Source: an uncultured Bacteroidales bacterium
GTDB lineage: Bacteria; Bacteroidota; Bacteroidia; Bacteroidales; Paludibacteraceae
Length of the DNA: 64,000 nucleotides
Direction: 5' to 3'
Assembly: GCA_903901975.1 (NCBI GenBank)
Contig: CAIUTB010000118.1
Location: 1-64,000 of the forward strand
The notes under the pieces were generated by a model. It worked only from the letters and a program-made list of their open reading frames with translations, had not been told where the DNA came from and ran no database searches. Of the stretch, positions 25,823-34,766 are shown piece after piece. Every line of letters starts with the position of its first letter. The first letter of the stretch is position 1. Position numbers and translations under genes: made by a program.

Positions 25823-26488
25823 ATGATACATTTAGAACAAGAATTAGTAGCTCTTAAACAAGATGTTACTGAAATGTGGAAATTGGTAATTTCTCAGGTT
25901 TCAAATGCAGGAGAAGCTATTTTGACCTTTGATAAAGAGTTGGCAAAGAAAGTTTCGTTGCGTGAGAAAAAAGTGGATGCTTATGAACTTAAAATTGATC
26001 GGTTGTGCGAAAATATTATAGCTCTTTATCAGCCGGTAGCAGTAGATTTGCGTTTCGTTCTTGCAGTTTTGAAGATAAATTCGAATCTGGAACGTATTGC
26101 CGACTTTGCTTATGGAATATCAGGTGTTTTAATTGCCAATCCGTCAGTAATTCTAGATGCTGAAATCATAACAGAAACGAACTTACGTCTCATGATTGAT
26201 CAGGTAACTAAAATGCTTACTCAAGGGCTTGAAGCTTTTGAAAATGAGAAATCTGACATTGCATCTGCCATTTTTAGTGAAGATTATCAGGTGGATGAAA
26301 TTAATAAGAGTGCAGCCAGAATTGTGGCTGATTACATACAGAAAAATCCGGATAGAGCTTTTGAATGTCTGCATCTATTCAGCACGTTCAGAAGATTAGA
26401 ACGTATTGGCGACCATTGTGCCAATATTGCTGAAGAAATTTTCTTCTTTATTGACGCTAAAGTATTGAAACATTCTCCGAGAGATTAA
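25823..26488 (+). CDS. phoU: Phosphate uptake regulator PhoU
   Basis: Cytoplasmic regulator that links the Pst transporter to the PhoR kinase and restrains uptake when phosphate is plentiful. 221 residues made of two three-helix bundles. Metal-binding type motifs are visible in each half: KKVDAYELKIDRLCEN, and later DYQVDEINKSAARI with LERIGDHCANIAEE. It is the last gene of the pst operon and is followed by a strong terminator. Confidence 0.93.
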   Translation: MIHLEQELVALKQDVTEMWKLVISQVSNAGEAILTFDKELAKKVSLREKKVDAYELKIDRLCENIIALYQPVAVDLRFVLAVLKINSNLERIADFAYGISGVLIANPSVILDAEIITETNLRLMIDQVTKMLTQGLEAFENEKSDIASAIFSEDYQVDEINKSAARIVADYIQKNPDRAFECLHLFSTFRRLERIGDHCANIAEEIFFFIDAKVLKHSPRD

Positions 26489-26502
26489 ATAATTTATACC
26501 CT

Positions 26503-26550
26503 AATCACAAAAGAGGCACATCGATGATTTGCCTCTTTTGTGATTTTATT
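26503..26550 (+). terminator. Terminator of the pst-phoU operon
   Basis: A 16-bp perfect stem (26503-26518 with 26530-26545), core AAAAGAGGCA/TGCCTCTTTT, followed by TTATT. It separates phoU from the Pho-controlled phoB promoter. Confidence 0.85.
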
Positions 26551-26576
26551 GTTGATTTACAACAGATTTCAAAAAT

Positions 26577-26633
26577 TGTCATATCTTTGTAACAGTTATT
26601 ACACGTCACCGAAATAAGAGATTTGTAACTTTG
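26577..26633 (+). promoter_or_regulatory. Pho box and promoter of phoB-phoR
   Basis: TGTCAT (26577), TGTAAC (26588) and TTACAC (26599) repeat at an 11-bp pitch; 21 bp later is the perfect -7 box TAACTTTG (26626-26633). Autoregulation of the two-component pair is implied. Confidence 0.72.
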
Positions 26634-26680
26634 TATAAGTTTTCAAACTATAAACTGTCAACTAATAACTATCAACTATT

Positions 26681-27370
26681 ATGAGTTCGTATCGTATTTT
26701 GGTCGTCGACGACGAAGAAGATTTGTGTGAAATTTTGCAGTTCAATCTTGAGACAGAGGGTTATCAGGTGGATGTGGCTTATTCGGCTGAAGAAGCGATG
26801 AAAAAAGACCTAACCGTGTATAACTTAATGCTGCTCGATGTAATGATGGGTGAAATATCCGGCTTTCGGATGGCACGTACACTGAGTGAAAACCCCAAAA
26901 CAGCTTGCATTCCGGTTATTTTCCTCACTGCCAAAGATTCTGAAACCGATCGCCTGACCGGATTCAATATAGGTGCAGATGATTATATTTCCAAGCCATT
27001 TTCAATTCGTGAAGTATTGGCACGGGTAAAGGCAGTAATTCGACGGGTGGATAATAAAAAAACGACTGAAACAGCAGCTCAAAAACTGACTTACGAATCA
27101 CTTGAAATGGATTTGGGAAACAAAAAAGTATTGCTGGATGGCGTTGAAGTTCCGTTTACTAAAAAGGAGTTCGAAATACTCAAACTTTTTATGGAAAACA
27201 AAAACAGGGTTTTTTCCCGCGACGAAATGCTTTCACGGGTGTGGAGTGACGAGGTAATTGTTCTCGATCGTACCATTGATGTAAATATAACCCGTATGCG
27301 AAAAAAAATTGGGCAGTATGGTAAAAATATCGTTACCCGCTTAGGATATGGATATTGTTTTGAAGAATAA
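26681..27370 (+). CDS. phoB: PhoB-like response regulator
   Basis: OmpR/PhoB-family activator expected to turn on the phosphate-starvation regulon. Receiver domain with acidic residues Asp10, Asp11 and Glu12, phospho-acceptor Asp53 (MLLDVMMG), Thr in FLTAKDSE and Lys in YISKPF; then a winged helix ending TRLGYGYCFEE. All catalytic residues are intact, unlike its paralogue at 15.9 kb. It is 80 bp upstream of the kinase gene and has a matching Pho box before it. The name phoB rests on context. Confidence 0.9.
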   Translation: MSSYRILVVDDEEDLCEILQFNLETEGYQVDVAYSAEEAMKKDLTVYNLMLLDVMMGEISGFRMARTLSENPKTACIPVIFLTAKDSETDRLTGFNIGADDYISKPFSIREVLARVKAVIRRVDNKKTTETAAQKLTYESLEMDLGNKKVLLDGVEVPFTKKEFEILKLFMENKNRVFSRDEMLSRVWSDEVIVLDRTIDVNITRMRKKIGQYGKNIVTRLGYGYCFEE

Positions 27371-27450
27371 AAACAAATTTTCAATGATTCAGATTCCAAT
27401 TGGTTGATTGAATTGGAAATTGGAAATTAATTAATTTGAAATTAGACATT

Positions 27451-29178
27451 ATGACTTTCAATCGCCGCATTTTTCTCTATTTCTTTGGCATCTTCTTTTT
27501 GATGTTTGCCATTATAAGCTTCTTTCAGTACGAACGTGAAAAAGAATTTCGTACCGACCAACTTGACCAACAATTATCGACCTATAACTTCAGTATCAAC
27601 CGATTTATTGAAGAACGTAATCCAAGCTGGGATATGCTCGAAGAATATGTCAAACTTTTCCCGGACAGTACTTTACGCGTAACAGTTATTGATTCAATTG
27701 GCAATGTAACATTTGATTCGTTCGTAAAAAACGGAACGAAACTTGAGAATCATGCCGACCGCCCGGAAATTCAGTTAGCCAATTATAATACTAACGGGAA
27801 AGCAATCCGCCATTCAGTTTCAACCGGAAAAGAGTATTACTATCTTGCGCACCGTTTTCACAAGGGCTATGTACGAAGTGCATTACCCTACAATGTAAGT
27901 CTTATTAATACATTGAAAGCCAATACCTTCTTCCTGTATTTCATGCTTTTGGTGTTGATTGCTGCCGGTATTGTTTTATACTTTATTTCCCGAAATTTCA
28001 GCAAATCGATTGACCGATTGCGTATTTTCATTCAAAAAGCTGAAAAAGAAGAGTATTTCAATACGGATATTGAATTTCCGAACGACGAGCTTGGTGATAT
28101 CAGCAAAAATATTGTGAAGTTGTATAAATTACAGTTGGAAACCAAGGAACAACTGAACAAAGAGCGTGAAAAACTGATTAAACACTTGCAGATTTCACAG
28201 GAAGGGCTGGCTATTTTCTCCGCTGAGAAAAAGGAAATCCTTGCAAACAGCCACTTTGTTCAATACAGTAATATCCTTTCCGACCAACAGAATGAAAGTT
28301 CCAACCAGATTTTCAGCTTACCTGAATTTTCGGAAATCAATCAGTTCATTGACCAGAGTCTGCAAAACAATGAAATGAAGCGAAAAAAACTGACCATTGA
28401 AAAAGGGGGTCGTGTTTTTGCGGTACAATGCATTGTTTTTCAGGATAAAACATTTGAAATTTCAATAAATGATATTTCGGTTCAGGAGCATGAAAAGGAA
28501 CTGAAACGGCATCTGACTGAGAATATTTCACATGAACTAAAAACGCCGGTAAGTAGTATTCTGGGCTATATGGAAAGTATTCTGGAAAATCCCGAAATGG
28601 ATGCAACACGTCAACGTTTCTTTGTTGAGCGGTCTTTCCAGCAGGCTCAACGTTTACGCGATTTACTTCAGGACATTACTACACTGAACAAAATGGACGA
28701 AGCCAAACGCTTGTTTGATAAAGAACCCTGTAATATTCCCGAACTGATTCAAGATGTTTTAAACGATATTCATTTGCAAATTGAACAAAAAGGATGTACT
28801 GTATTGACTAATTTCGAATCTGAAGTTAACATACAGGGAAATCGTTCTTTGGTTTATTCCATTTTCAGAAATCTATTGGATAATGCACTAAATTATGCCG
28901 GCGATAATATAACAATAGATATAAACTGTTACCGCGAAGATGAAGAATTTGTTTATTTTTCCTTTAGCGATAACGGTGTAGGAGTTTCGGAAGAACATTT
29001 GAACCGTTTATTTGAACGTTTCTATCGTGTAGATAAAGGTCGTGCGCGTAAAGCTGGTGGCACGGGTTTAGGATTAGCTATAGTGAAAAATGCCATTATT
29101 TTCCACAAAGGAACTATTTCGGCCAAAACCGTTCCGGGTGGCGGATTGAGTTTTATTTTTTCGCTGAGAAAGCATTAA
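27451..29178 (+). CDS. phoR: PhoR-like sensor histidine kinase
   Basis: Membrane kinase predicted to phosphorylate the PhoB-like regulator. Two transmembrane helices (about 8-28 and 160-182) flank an extracytoplasmic domain of about 130 residues. A HAMP-like segment and a degenerate PAS-like region follow. The phospho-accepting His361 sits in ENISHELKTPVSS. The ATPase domain has N-box NLLDNALNYAG, G1 FSDNGVGV, the F-box LFERFYRVDKGR and G2 GGTGLGLAIVKN. The ATG at 27451 is chosen over the TTG at 27436. A C/G-rich repeat begins directly after its stop. Confidence 0.9.
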   Translation: MTFNRRIFLYFFGIFFLMFAIISFFQYEREKEFRTDQLDQQLSTYNFSINRFIEERNPSWDMLEEYVKLFPDSTLRVTVIDSIGNVTFDSFVKNGTKLENHADRPEIQLANYNTNGKAIRHSVSTGKEYYYLAHRFHKGYVRSALPYNVSLINTLKANTFFLYFMLLVLIAAGIVLYFISRNFSKSIDRLRIFIQKAEKEEYFNTDIEFPNDELGDISKNIVKLYKLQLETKEQLNKEREKLIKHLQISQEGLAIFSAEKKEILANSHFVQYSNILSDQQNESSNQIFSLPEFSEINQFIDQSLQNNEMKRKKLTIEKGGRVFAVQCIVFQDKTFEISINDISVQEHEKELKRHLTENISHELKTPVSSILGYMESILENPEMDATRQRFFVERSFQQAQRLRDLLQDITTLNKMDEAKRLFDKEPCNIPELIQDVLNDIHLQIEQKGCTVLTNFESEVNIQGNRSLVYSIFRNLLDNALNYAGDNITIDINCYREDEEFVYFSFSDNGVGVSEEHLNRLFERFYRVDKGRARKAGGTGLGLAIVKNAIIFHKGTISAKTVPGGGLSFIFSLRKH

Positions 29179-29204
29179 GCCCCCTAAATCCCCCTAAAAG
29201 GGGA
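29179..29204. repeat. C/G-rich junction repeat, left arm after phoR
   Basis: GCCCCCTAAATCCCCCTAAAAGGGGA follows the phoR stop with no gap. Its partner in inverse orientation is at 29254-29276. This pair uses CCCCC runs where the pst pairs use CCCC. Confidence 0.82.
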
Positions 29205-29253
29205 CTTTTTGGTACAGTCCGATTATCAAACAGAATTTAAATATATTAAATTT

Positions 29254-29276
29254 TCCCCTTTAGGGGGTTAGGGGGC
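29254..29276. repeat. C/G-rich junction repeat, right arm before the MFS gene
   Basis: TCCCCTTTAGGGGGTTAGGGGGC, inverse of 29179-29204 apart from a 2-base and a 1-base difference. The MFS start codon follows 8 bp later. Confidence 0.82.
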
Positions 29277-29284
29277 AAATTACT

Positions 29285-30526
29285 ATGTTTCGAAACAAAT
29301 GGACTCCTCTGTTTCTCAGTAATTTCTTAGGTGTATTTAACGATAATTTCCTGAAAAACTGCATCATCTTTATTGCAGTGGCGTGGTCAAAACCGGCATG
29401 GCTATCGCAATCACAGTTGATTTCGCTTGTTTCGGCTTCGTTGATTATACCCTATCTGTTTCTTTCGCCAGTTGGTGGTCATTTAGCCGTCATCTATTCC
29501 AAAAAAACCGTTTTCCGCATTTGTAAGCTACTCGAAATTCCGGTTTTGGTCTTAGCCTGTGTGACATTTTACTATCAGTGGGTTATGCTGACTGTTATCA
29601 CCGTCCTGATTATGGGAATTCTGAGCTGCTTGTATTCACCCTCCAAATACAGCCTGATTCGCGACATTGGTGGTACTGAGGGAGTTTCGTTTGGCAGCGG
29701 CATATTCGAAATGATGGCTTTTTTGGGCATTCTGATTGGTACCGTTTGTGCTTCGTTTGTTTCCGATACTTACAATCAATGGGTAGTTTTTGGAATTTTA
29801 ATAGGATTAGCGGTGCTGGGTTATTTTGTAACCCGCAGCATTCGTGCAACCGAACTTCCCGAAAATACCGAAGAAGCCGGAACGCTCAATCCAATACTGT
29901 TTCTTATAAATTCATACCGCTTTGCACGGCAGCATCCCAATGTAAACAATGCTGTGCTGGGAGCGTCAGCTTTCTGGCTTATAGGTGGCATGCTGCAAAT
30001 GAATCTGGTCATTCACACCGAACATTTTTATCATGCTTCAAATACCACCACTGGCATGGTTATGGCTTGCGCTGCGGTGGGAATTGCACTCGGCACCTGG
30101 TCGGCAGGTAAAATTTCAGGTAAAGAAGTCAAAAAAGGGCTTATTTTAATCGGAATTTTGGGTATGAGCCTGTTATTTGCACTACTAACTTTTGTAAAGC
30201 TTAGTTTTGGTATGTATGTATTTACGGTCTTTGCGACGGCATTTATGGGCGGCATGTTTCAGATTCCCTGCCTGTCAATGCTTCAAAATGCAAATCTCGG
30301 TCGCAAACTAGGCGATATGATTGCCTATCTGAATCTGGTTACTTTCGTTTTTGTGCTGCTCGGCACTCTTCTATTTTCTCTCACAGCACATTTCACTTCC
30401 GAAAACAGTTTTGCCATATTTGGCGTAATGCTTGTAATATGCTTGATGGTAAGCGCCTATTTCTTCAAAATATCTGAGGAGTTTTGGAGAGAAACGAAAA
30501 CACTTTTCCGGAAGTCGAATGTTTAA
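29285..30526 (+). CDS. MFS transporter, LplT (lysophospholipid transporter)-like
   Basis: 413-residue major facilitator with 12 predicted helices. The opening FLSNFLGVFNDNFLKN and SPSKYSLIRDIGG match the LplT branch, whose E. coli member flips lysophospholipids across the inner membrane for re-acylation. In this genome it lies just after phoR and not next to an acyltransferase. If the Pho response includes phospholipid turnover (patatin, PlcP-like enzyme), a lysolipid flippase would fit, but that is inference. A general MFS exporter is the alternative. Confidence 0.75.
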   Translation: MFRNKWTPLFLSNFLGVFNDNFLKNCIIFIAVAWSKPAWLSQSQLISLVSASLIIPYLFLSPVGGHLAVIYSKKTVFRICKLLEIPVLVLACVTFYYQWVMLTVITVLIMGILSCLYSPSKYSLIRDIGGTEGVSFGSGIFEMMAFLGILIGTVCASFVSDTYNQWVVFGILIGLAVLGYFVTRSIRATELPENTEEAGTLNPILFLINSYRFARQHPNVNNAVLGASAFWLIGGMLQMNLVIHTEHFYHASNTTTGMVMACAAVGIALGTWSAGKISGKEVKKGLILIGILGMSLLFALLTFVKLSFGMYVFTVFATAFMGGMFQIPCLSMLQNANLGRKLGDMIAYLNLVTFVFVLLGTLLFSLTAHFTSENSFAIFGVMLVICLMVSAYFFKISEEFWRETKTLFRKSNV

Positions 30527-30972
30527 GCCACAAAAAATATCAAAAACAAATATAATTACAAACTGTTAATGTATTTTTTGCTTTAATACAAAATTTTGAC
30601 GGATTGAGTGTTTAATATCTATTTAAAGCCTACTGATTATTCAGTAGGCATTATTATATTCATTAAGTCATTTTTAATTTCCTTTATATGCATTCAACAT
30701 CCAATTACTTCAATTTTCATGAACTTATTCTAGTCTTTGAAAGGTAATTCCTTACTTTTCACACTATACATTAACTCTACAAATAAGTATTTTTTTGATT
30801 TCTTTATAATTATCACCTCTCACATATTATTGTAACAATCTATTATTCATATTTATATATAATTATATTAACTCTACAAATATTCCTTCATCCAGCTTAA
30901 TATAACAAAAGAACTATAACATTTATTGAAATAAATGTAGTAATATTGCAAAGCATTTATAAAACTAAAATT
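30527..30972. other. 446-bp non-coding gap before the DUF47-PiT operon
   Basis: Very AT-rich with no plausible gene. It holds the hairpin at 30628-30649 and, at 30820-30847, the 6-mers TCACAT, TGTAAC and ATTATT at an 11-bp pitch. These are followed 21 bp later by TAACTCTA (30869-30876), a poor -7 match. This may be a degenerate Pho promoter for the DUF47-PiT genes. Confidence 0.4.
30628..30649 (+). terminator. Hairpin after the MFS gene
   Basis: GCCTACTGA (30628-30636) pairs with TCAGTAGGC (30641-30649) around TTAT. The downstream sequence is AT-rich without a solid T-run, so termination strength is uncertain. Confidence 0.55.
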
Positions 30973-31617
30973 ATGTTGTTTGCAAAAGCTAATAAATCCA
31001 TTGAGCTGATTGATACTTTTCTCAATTGTATTGATCAAAGCTTGTTTTTGTTCAAAGAAGGCGTAAAAAATTATTTATATAACAACACTGAAAATTTCAA
31101 CAACAACTTGTTGTCATTGGCAAATGCTGAAATTGAATCGGATAAGTTACGAAAGGAAATTGAGAGAGCACTTTTTACACAATCTTTGATGCCTCAAATG
31201 CGCGGTGATATTATGCGATTGTTGGAGGAAATGGACAATATTATTGATCAGGCAAAAAAAAGCTTGTTTCAATTTGATGTCGAAACTCCTCATATCCCAC
31301 CAGAATTAATACCTGATTTTGAACGCCTCACACAGATATCAGTGTCTGCAGCCGAATCGGCAATGCCGGCAGCAAAAGCCTATTTCACTGAACCTATCAA
31401 TGTGAACGAAAAATTACACCGTGTTTATTTCTACGAAAAAGAAACCGATGTACTGGCAGACATTATACGCAGGAAAATTTTCAGAGAAATGCCAGATCTA
31501 AAGTTAAGCGAGAAGTTCCATTTAAGGTATTTCACACTTCACATTGAGAATATTTCTGACATTGCTGAAAAAGTAGCTGATTTACTATCTATTATGGCCA
31601 TTAAAAGAATCGAATAA
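30973..31617 (+). CDS. DUF47 / PhoU-like accessory protein of the PiT transporter
   Basis: 214-residue all-helical protein of the TIGR00153/DUF47 family, distant relatives of PhoU that are usually encoded next to PiT permeases. Recognisable parts are MLFAKANKSIELIDTFL, IESDKLRKEIERALF and YFTLHIENISDIAEKVADLL. The ATG at 30973 is preferred to an in-frame TTG at 30946. The stop is 2 bp before the PiT start, so the two are translationally coupled and probably act together. Confidence 0.85.
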   Translation: MLFAKANKSIELIDTFLNCIDQSLFLFKEGVKNYLYNNTENFNNNLLSLANAEIESDKLRKEIERALFTQSLMPQMRGDIMRLLEEMDNIIDQAKKSLFQFDVETPHIPPELIPDFERLTQISVSAAESAMPAAKAYFTEPINVNEKLHRVYFYEKETDVLADIIRRKIFREMPDLKLSEKFHLRYFTLHIENISDIAEKVADLLSIMAIKRIE

Positions 31618-31619
31618 AA

Positions 31620-33362
31620 ATGTTAATTTGGGTTTTCATTTCGAGTGGATTATTTCTGGGCTGGAAGCTTGGAGCAAATAGTGCAGCCAATATTTTTGGT
31701 ACTGCAGTTGGGGCTCGAATGATAAAATTCAAAATAGCAGCCATTATTGCAAGTGTTTTTATTGTCTTAGGAGCAGTTTTTCAGGGATATGGTGCAGCTG
31801 ATACACTTTCACAACTCGGTTCAATTGATGCATTGGGTGCTGCATTTACGGTTTCACTTTGTTCAGCATTGGTGATAATCATTATGACAAGAAACAAACT
31901 TTCGGTTTCTACTAGTCAAGCCATAGTCGGAGCCATTATTGGATGGTGCTATTTCACTTCAAAACATATTGATTATCTAATACTTACAAAAATTGTAAGT
32001 TCGTGGATAAGTGCTCCTTTATTAGGAGGACTTTTTTCAGCTCTGCTATTTTTGATGTTGCGGAAATTTCATTTAAAATCGAAAATACATTTAATTAAGC
32101 AAGAAGCATTAACTCGCATTGCCCTAATTATTACCGGAGCTTTTGGAGCTTACAGTTTGGGTGCAAATAACATTGCCAATGTAATGGGGGTATTTATTAA
32201 CGCTGTATCATTCACAATAAAACTGGGTTCAGTTACATTTCAGTCAACTCAAGTACTTTTTTTTCTGGGTAGCCTTGCTATAGCTTTAGGTATAATTACT
32301 TACGGTAAGAAAGCAATGGAAAACATTAAAGGAGAATTTATTAATCTAACACCCGAATCGGCAATAGTAGTTGTATTATCACAAGCAATTGTGTTGTTTC
32401 TTTTCTCATCTTCCACGGTTTCAAAAAATTTAATTAATTTAGGTTTGCCAACTATTCCGCTTGTACCGGTATCAAGTACGCAAGTTTTGGCAGGTTCGGT
32501 CATCGGTATTGGTTTGGCAAAGGGTTTACAGGAAGTGAAACTTAAGATAGTAGGAAACATTTTGATTGGTTGGATACTCACACCAATATTTTCAGGGTTT
32601 TTGACTTTCTTCAGCTTGTTTTTTGTAAATAGTATTTTTGGAGTTGCCATTACCCATAAAGTTCCAATAGTAACAAATAATTTATCTTCAAATGCAATAT
32701 TATTTAACATATCCCTGGAATATTCACCGCTTACTTTCCTGTTTTTTCTCTCAATAGTGCTAATATTCTGCACTTGGGTGTTTTTTACTTATAAAAAAAG
32801 CAAAGCCAAACTTCAGGAGAATGAACGACGATGGGCAGAACAATTACATTTTTCGGAATTTCAAAAAGCACTCAACGATATTGAAGTTAACACTATTCAT
32901 CTAGAAAACGATACTCTGGCAACACAACTGGAAGAAAGAAAAAAAGAATTGATAACCTACTCACTCAACATTGGACAGCAACGCGAATTACTCGATTCTA
33001 TTTGTAAATCAATTGAAAAAGCTGTAAATGTGAAAAATAGTGATGAAAAAAATCTTATTTTGACAAATGAATTGATTCGTATCAAGCAAAAAAAGAGCTT
33101 TACTACCGAAGCAGAAAAAATTTATCAAAATGCAGAGCAAGCACATACTGAATTTTTAAGCAGGTTATTATCAAAATATCCAAACTTAACAAATCAGGAA
33201 AAGCGTTTATTAGTCTTACTTAGAATTGGTTTGTCAACAAAGGAAATTGCACCGGTACTAAATATCTCAACAAAAAGTGTCGAAATTGGGCGACATAGAT
33301 TACGAAAAAAAATAAACTTAAATAAAGATGAGAACTTAATACAATTTGTAAAATCAATGTAA
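31620..33362 (+). CDS. PiT-family permease fused to a coiled-coil linker and LuxR-type HTH domain
   Basis: 580 residues in one uninterrupted frame. Residues 1-390 are a PHO4/PiT permease: VSTSQAIVGAIIGW near 95 and PVSSTQVLAGSVIGIG near 283 are the duplicated family motifs. The paired GANDxAN motifs read GANSAAN (Ser21) and GANNIAN (Asn184), so both Asp that bind sodium and phosphate in studied PiT proteins are replaced. Residues about 392-518 form a charged helical linker after the last membrane helix. Residues 519-580 are a LuxR-like helix-turn-helix (LTNQEKRLLVLLRIGLSTKE...SVEIGRHRLRKKI) as in other Bacteroidota TPR/HTH regulators. A membrane-held phosphate-responsive DNA-binding protein is plausible; transport of phosphate or another anion with the HTH as passenger is the alternative. 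Confidence 0.88.
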   Translation: MLIWVFISSGLFLGWKLGANSAANIFGTAVGARMIKFKIAAIIASVFIVLGAVFQGYGAADTLSQLGSIDALGAAFTVSLCSALVIIIMTRNKLSVSTSQAIVGAIIGWCYFTSKHIDYLILTKIVSSWISAPLLGGLFSALLFLMLRKFHLKSKIHLIKQEALTRIALIITGAFGAYSLGANNIANVMGVFINAVSFTIKLGSVTFQSTQVLFFLGSLAIALGIITYGKKAMENIKGEFINLTPESAIVVVLSQAIVLFLFSSSTVSKNLINLGLPTIPLVPVSSTQVLAGSVIGIGLAKGLQEVKLKIVGNILIGWILTPIFSGFLTFFSLFFVNSIFGVAITHKVPIVTNNLSSNAILFNISLEYSPLTFLFFLSIVLIFCTWVFFTYKKSKAKLQENERRWAEQLHFSEFQKALNDIEVNTIHLENDTLATQLEERKKELITYSLNIGQQRELLDSICKSIEKAVNVKNSDEKNLILTNELIRIKQKKSFTTEAEKIYQNAEQAHTEFLSRLLSKYPNLTNQEKRLLVLLRIGLSTKEIAPVLNISTKSVEIGRHRLRKKINLNKDENLIQFVKSM

Positions 33363-33380
33363 AACAAAAAACTATTAGAC

Positions 33381-34742
33381 ATGAAAAAAACATTATTAAC
33401 CATCGTGGTTTTACTTGCATTCACAAGTATAACTGCACAAGAAAAGCAAAATGACAGTATTCGGCTCAATGCATATGGTCAGTTAGTAAACCGAGTTCCA
33501 TTGGTTGCAGAAAACAGAAACGGTATTCTTGTTTTTGAATCGAAAGACCAAAGCATGAAAACCTGGTTCGACTTACGTGTAAATTTTGACGCAGCTCATT
33601 ATTTCGATGAAAATGCTTACAATGCAATTGGTGATGGTACTACAATTCGTCGTTTACGTTTTGCTATGAAAACAATTCTTTACAAACACTGGACTGGTGA
33701 AGTAGACTTAAATTTTGCCGGAGGCCAGCTCGATGTAAAAGATGCATTTTTGGGCTACAGATCTGACGAGACTAAATATTATGTGAAAGCAGGTTATTTC
33801 AAAGAACCAATTTCGATGGAAACAACTACCACTTCGCGTTATCAGACATTTATCGAAGAACCATTTATGACCGAATTTGCTCCGGCACGTCAAATGGGTA
33901 TAAATTTTTCGAAATGGGATGACAAATATTTAGGTGTTATTGGCGTACACTTTAATGATGTTGAAAATCTTGAAGTTACTACTTGGTCGCAAGACTTAAA
34001 TAAAGCACAAGGCACCGATGAAGGTTATTCAATCACAGGTAAAGCGGTATTTAGACCTATTAACATTGACCATAAAGTAATTCACATAGGTGTATCCGGT
34101 TCGTATCGTACGCCAAAAACAAGTTGGGAATTTCCTAATACCTATAGAATTTCAATGCGAGATATGACAAATATTAGCCGAAAAAAATTCCTTGATTCTG
34201 ACAATATACCAAATGTCAAATCATACATTTTACTTGGAGGTGAATTAGCAGCTTGTTATAACAATTTAAAATTTTCCAGCGAATGTATTTATACCGATAT
34301 AACACGCGAAACGGGATTTGAAAGTTACCATGCAAGTGGATGTTTTGCGTCTTTGTCTTATCTTATTTTTGGAGGAAAATACTCTTACAATGATGAGGAA
34401 GGTGAATTTACACAAGTTTCGAGAGGAAAAAAATGGGGCGATGTAGAACTTGCTCTACGTTACGACTATATTAATCTGAACGATACAAAAGCTGCAGTTA
34501 TGGGTGGTAGTGCCAATGGTTACACAGCAGGTATTACATACCACGTTAATCCAAATGTAAAATTCATGATCAATTATTCATATATTAACCACGACCGTTA
34601 TGCGAACGGTAAAGGATCACTTTACGTAGGTCACGATGTGGAAGGAAATTTAACGCGTATTCCTTCGCTAGTAGCAGAAAGTGCAGGTAAAGGTGGAGAT
34701 GATTACGGTTTTATTCAAGCCAGAGCTGAAATTGATTTTTAA
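33381..34742 (+). CDS. OprP/OprO-like outer-membrane porin
   Basis: 453-residue beta-barrel porin with a signal peptide (SITA-QEK). Typical phosphate-selective porin strings are RRLRFAMKTILYKHWTGEVDLNFAGG and YVKAGYFKEPISMETTTTSRYQTFIEEP. It ends in a terminal aromatic strand ARAEIDF. It starts 18 bp after the PiT-HTH gene, so the outer- and inner-membrane proteins probably share a transcript. It is diverged from the porin at 20.7 kb, and unlike that one lacks a clear N-terminal coiled coil. Confidence 0.85.
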   Translation: MKKTLLTIVVLLAFTSITAQEKQNDSIRLNAYGQLVNRVPLVAENRNGILVFESKDQSMKTWFDLRVNFDAAHYFDENAYNAIGDGTTIRRLRFAMKTILYKHWTGEVDLNFAGGQLDVKDAFLGYRSDETKYYVKAGYFKEPISMETTTTSRYQTFIEEPFMTEFAPARQMGINFSKWDDKYLGVIGVHFNDVENLEVTTWSQDLNKAQGTDEGYSITGKAVFRPINIDHKVIHIGVSGSYRTPKTSWEFPNTYRISMRDMTNISRKKFLDSDNIPNVKSYILLGGELAACYNNLKFSSECIYTDITRETGFESYHASGCFASLSYLIFGGKYSYNDEEGEFTQVSRGKKWGDVELALRYDYINLNDTKAAVMGGSANGYTAGITYHVNPNVKFMINYSYINHDRYANGKGSLYVGHDVEGNLTRIPSLVAESAGKGGDDYGFIQARAEIDF

Positions 34743-34766
34743 TACTAACAATTTAATACTATATAT

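Noticed and set aside
32300-32773. 157-codon minus-strand frame inside the PiT gene
   Set aside because: Reverse shadow of the membrane segments; no independent support.
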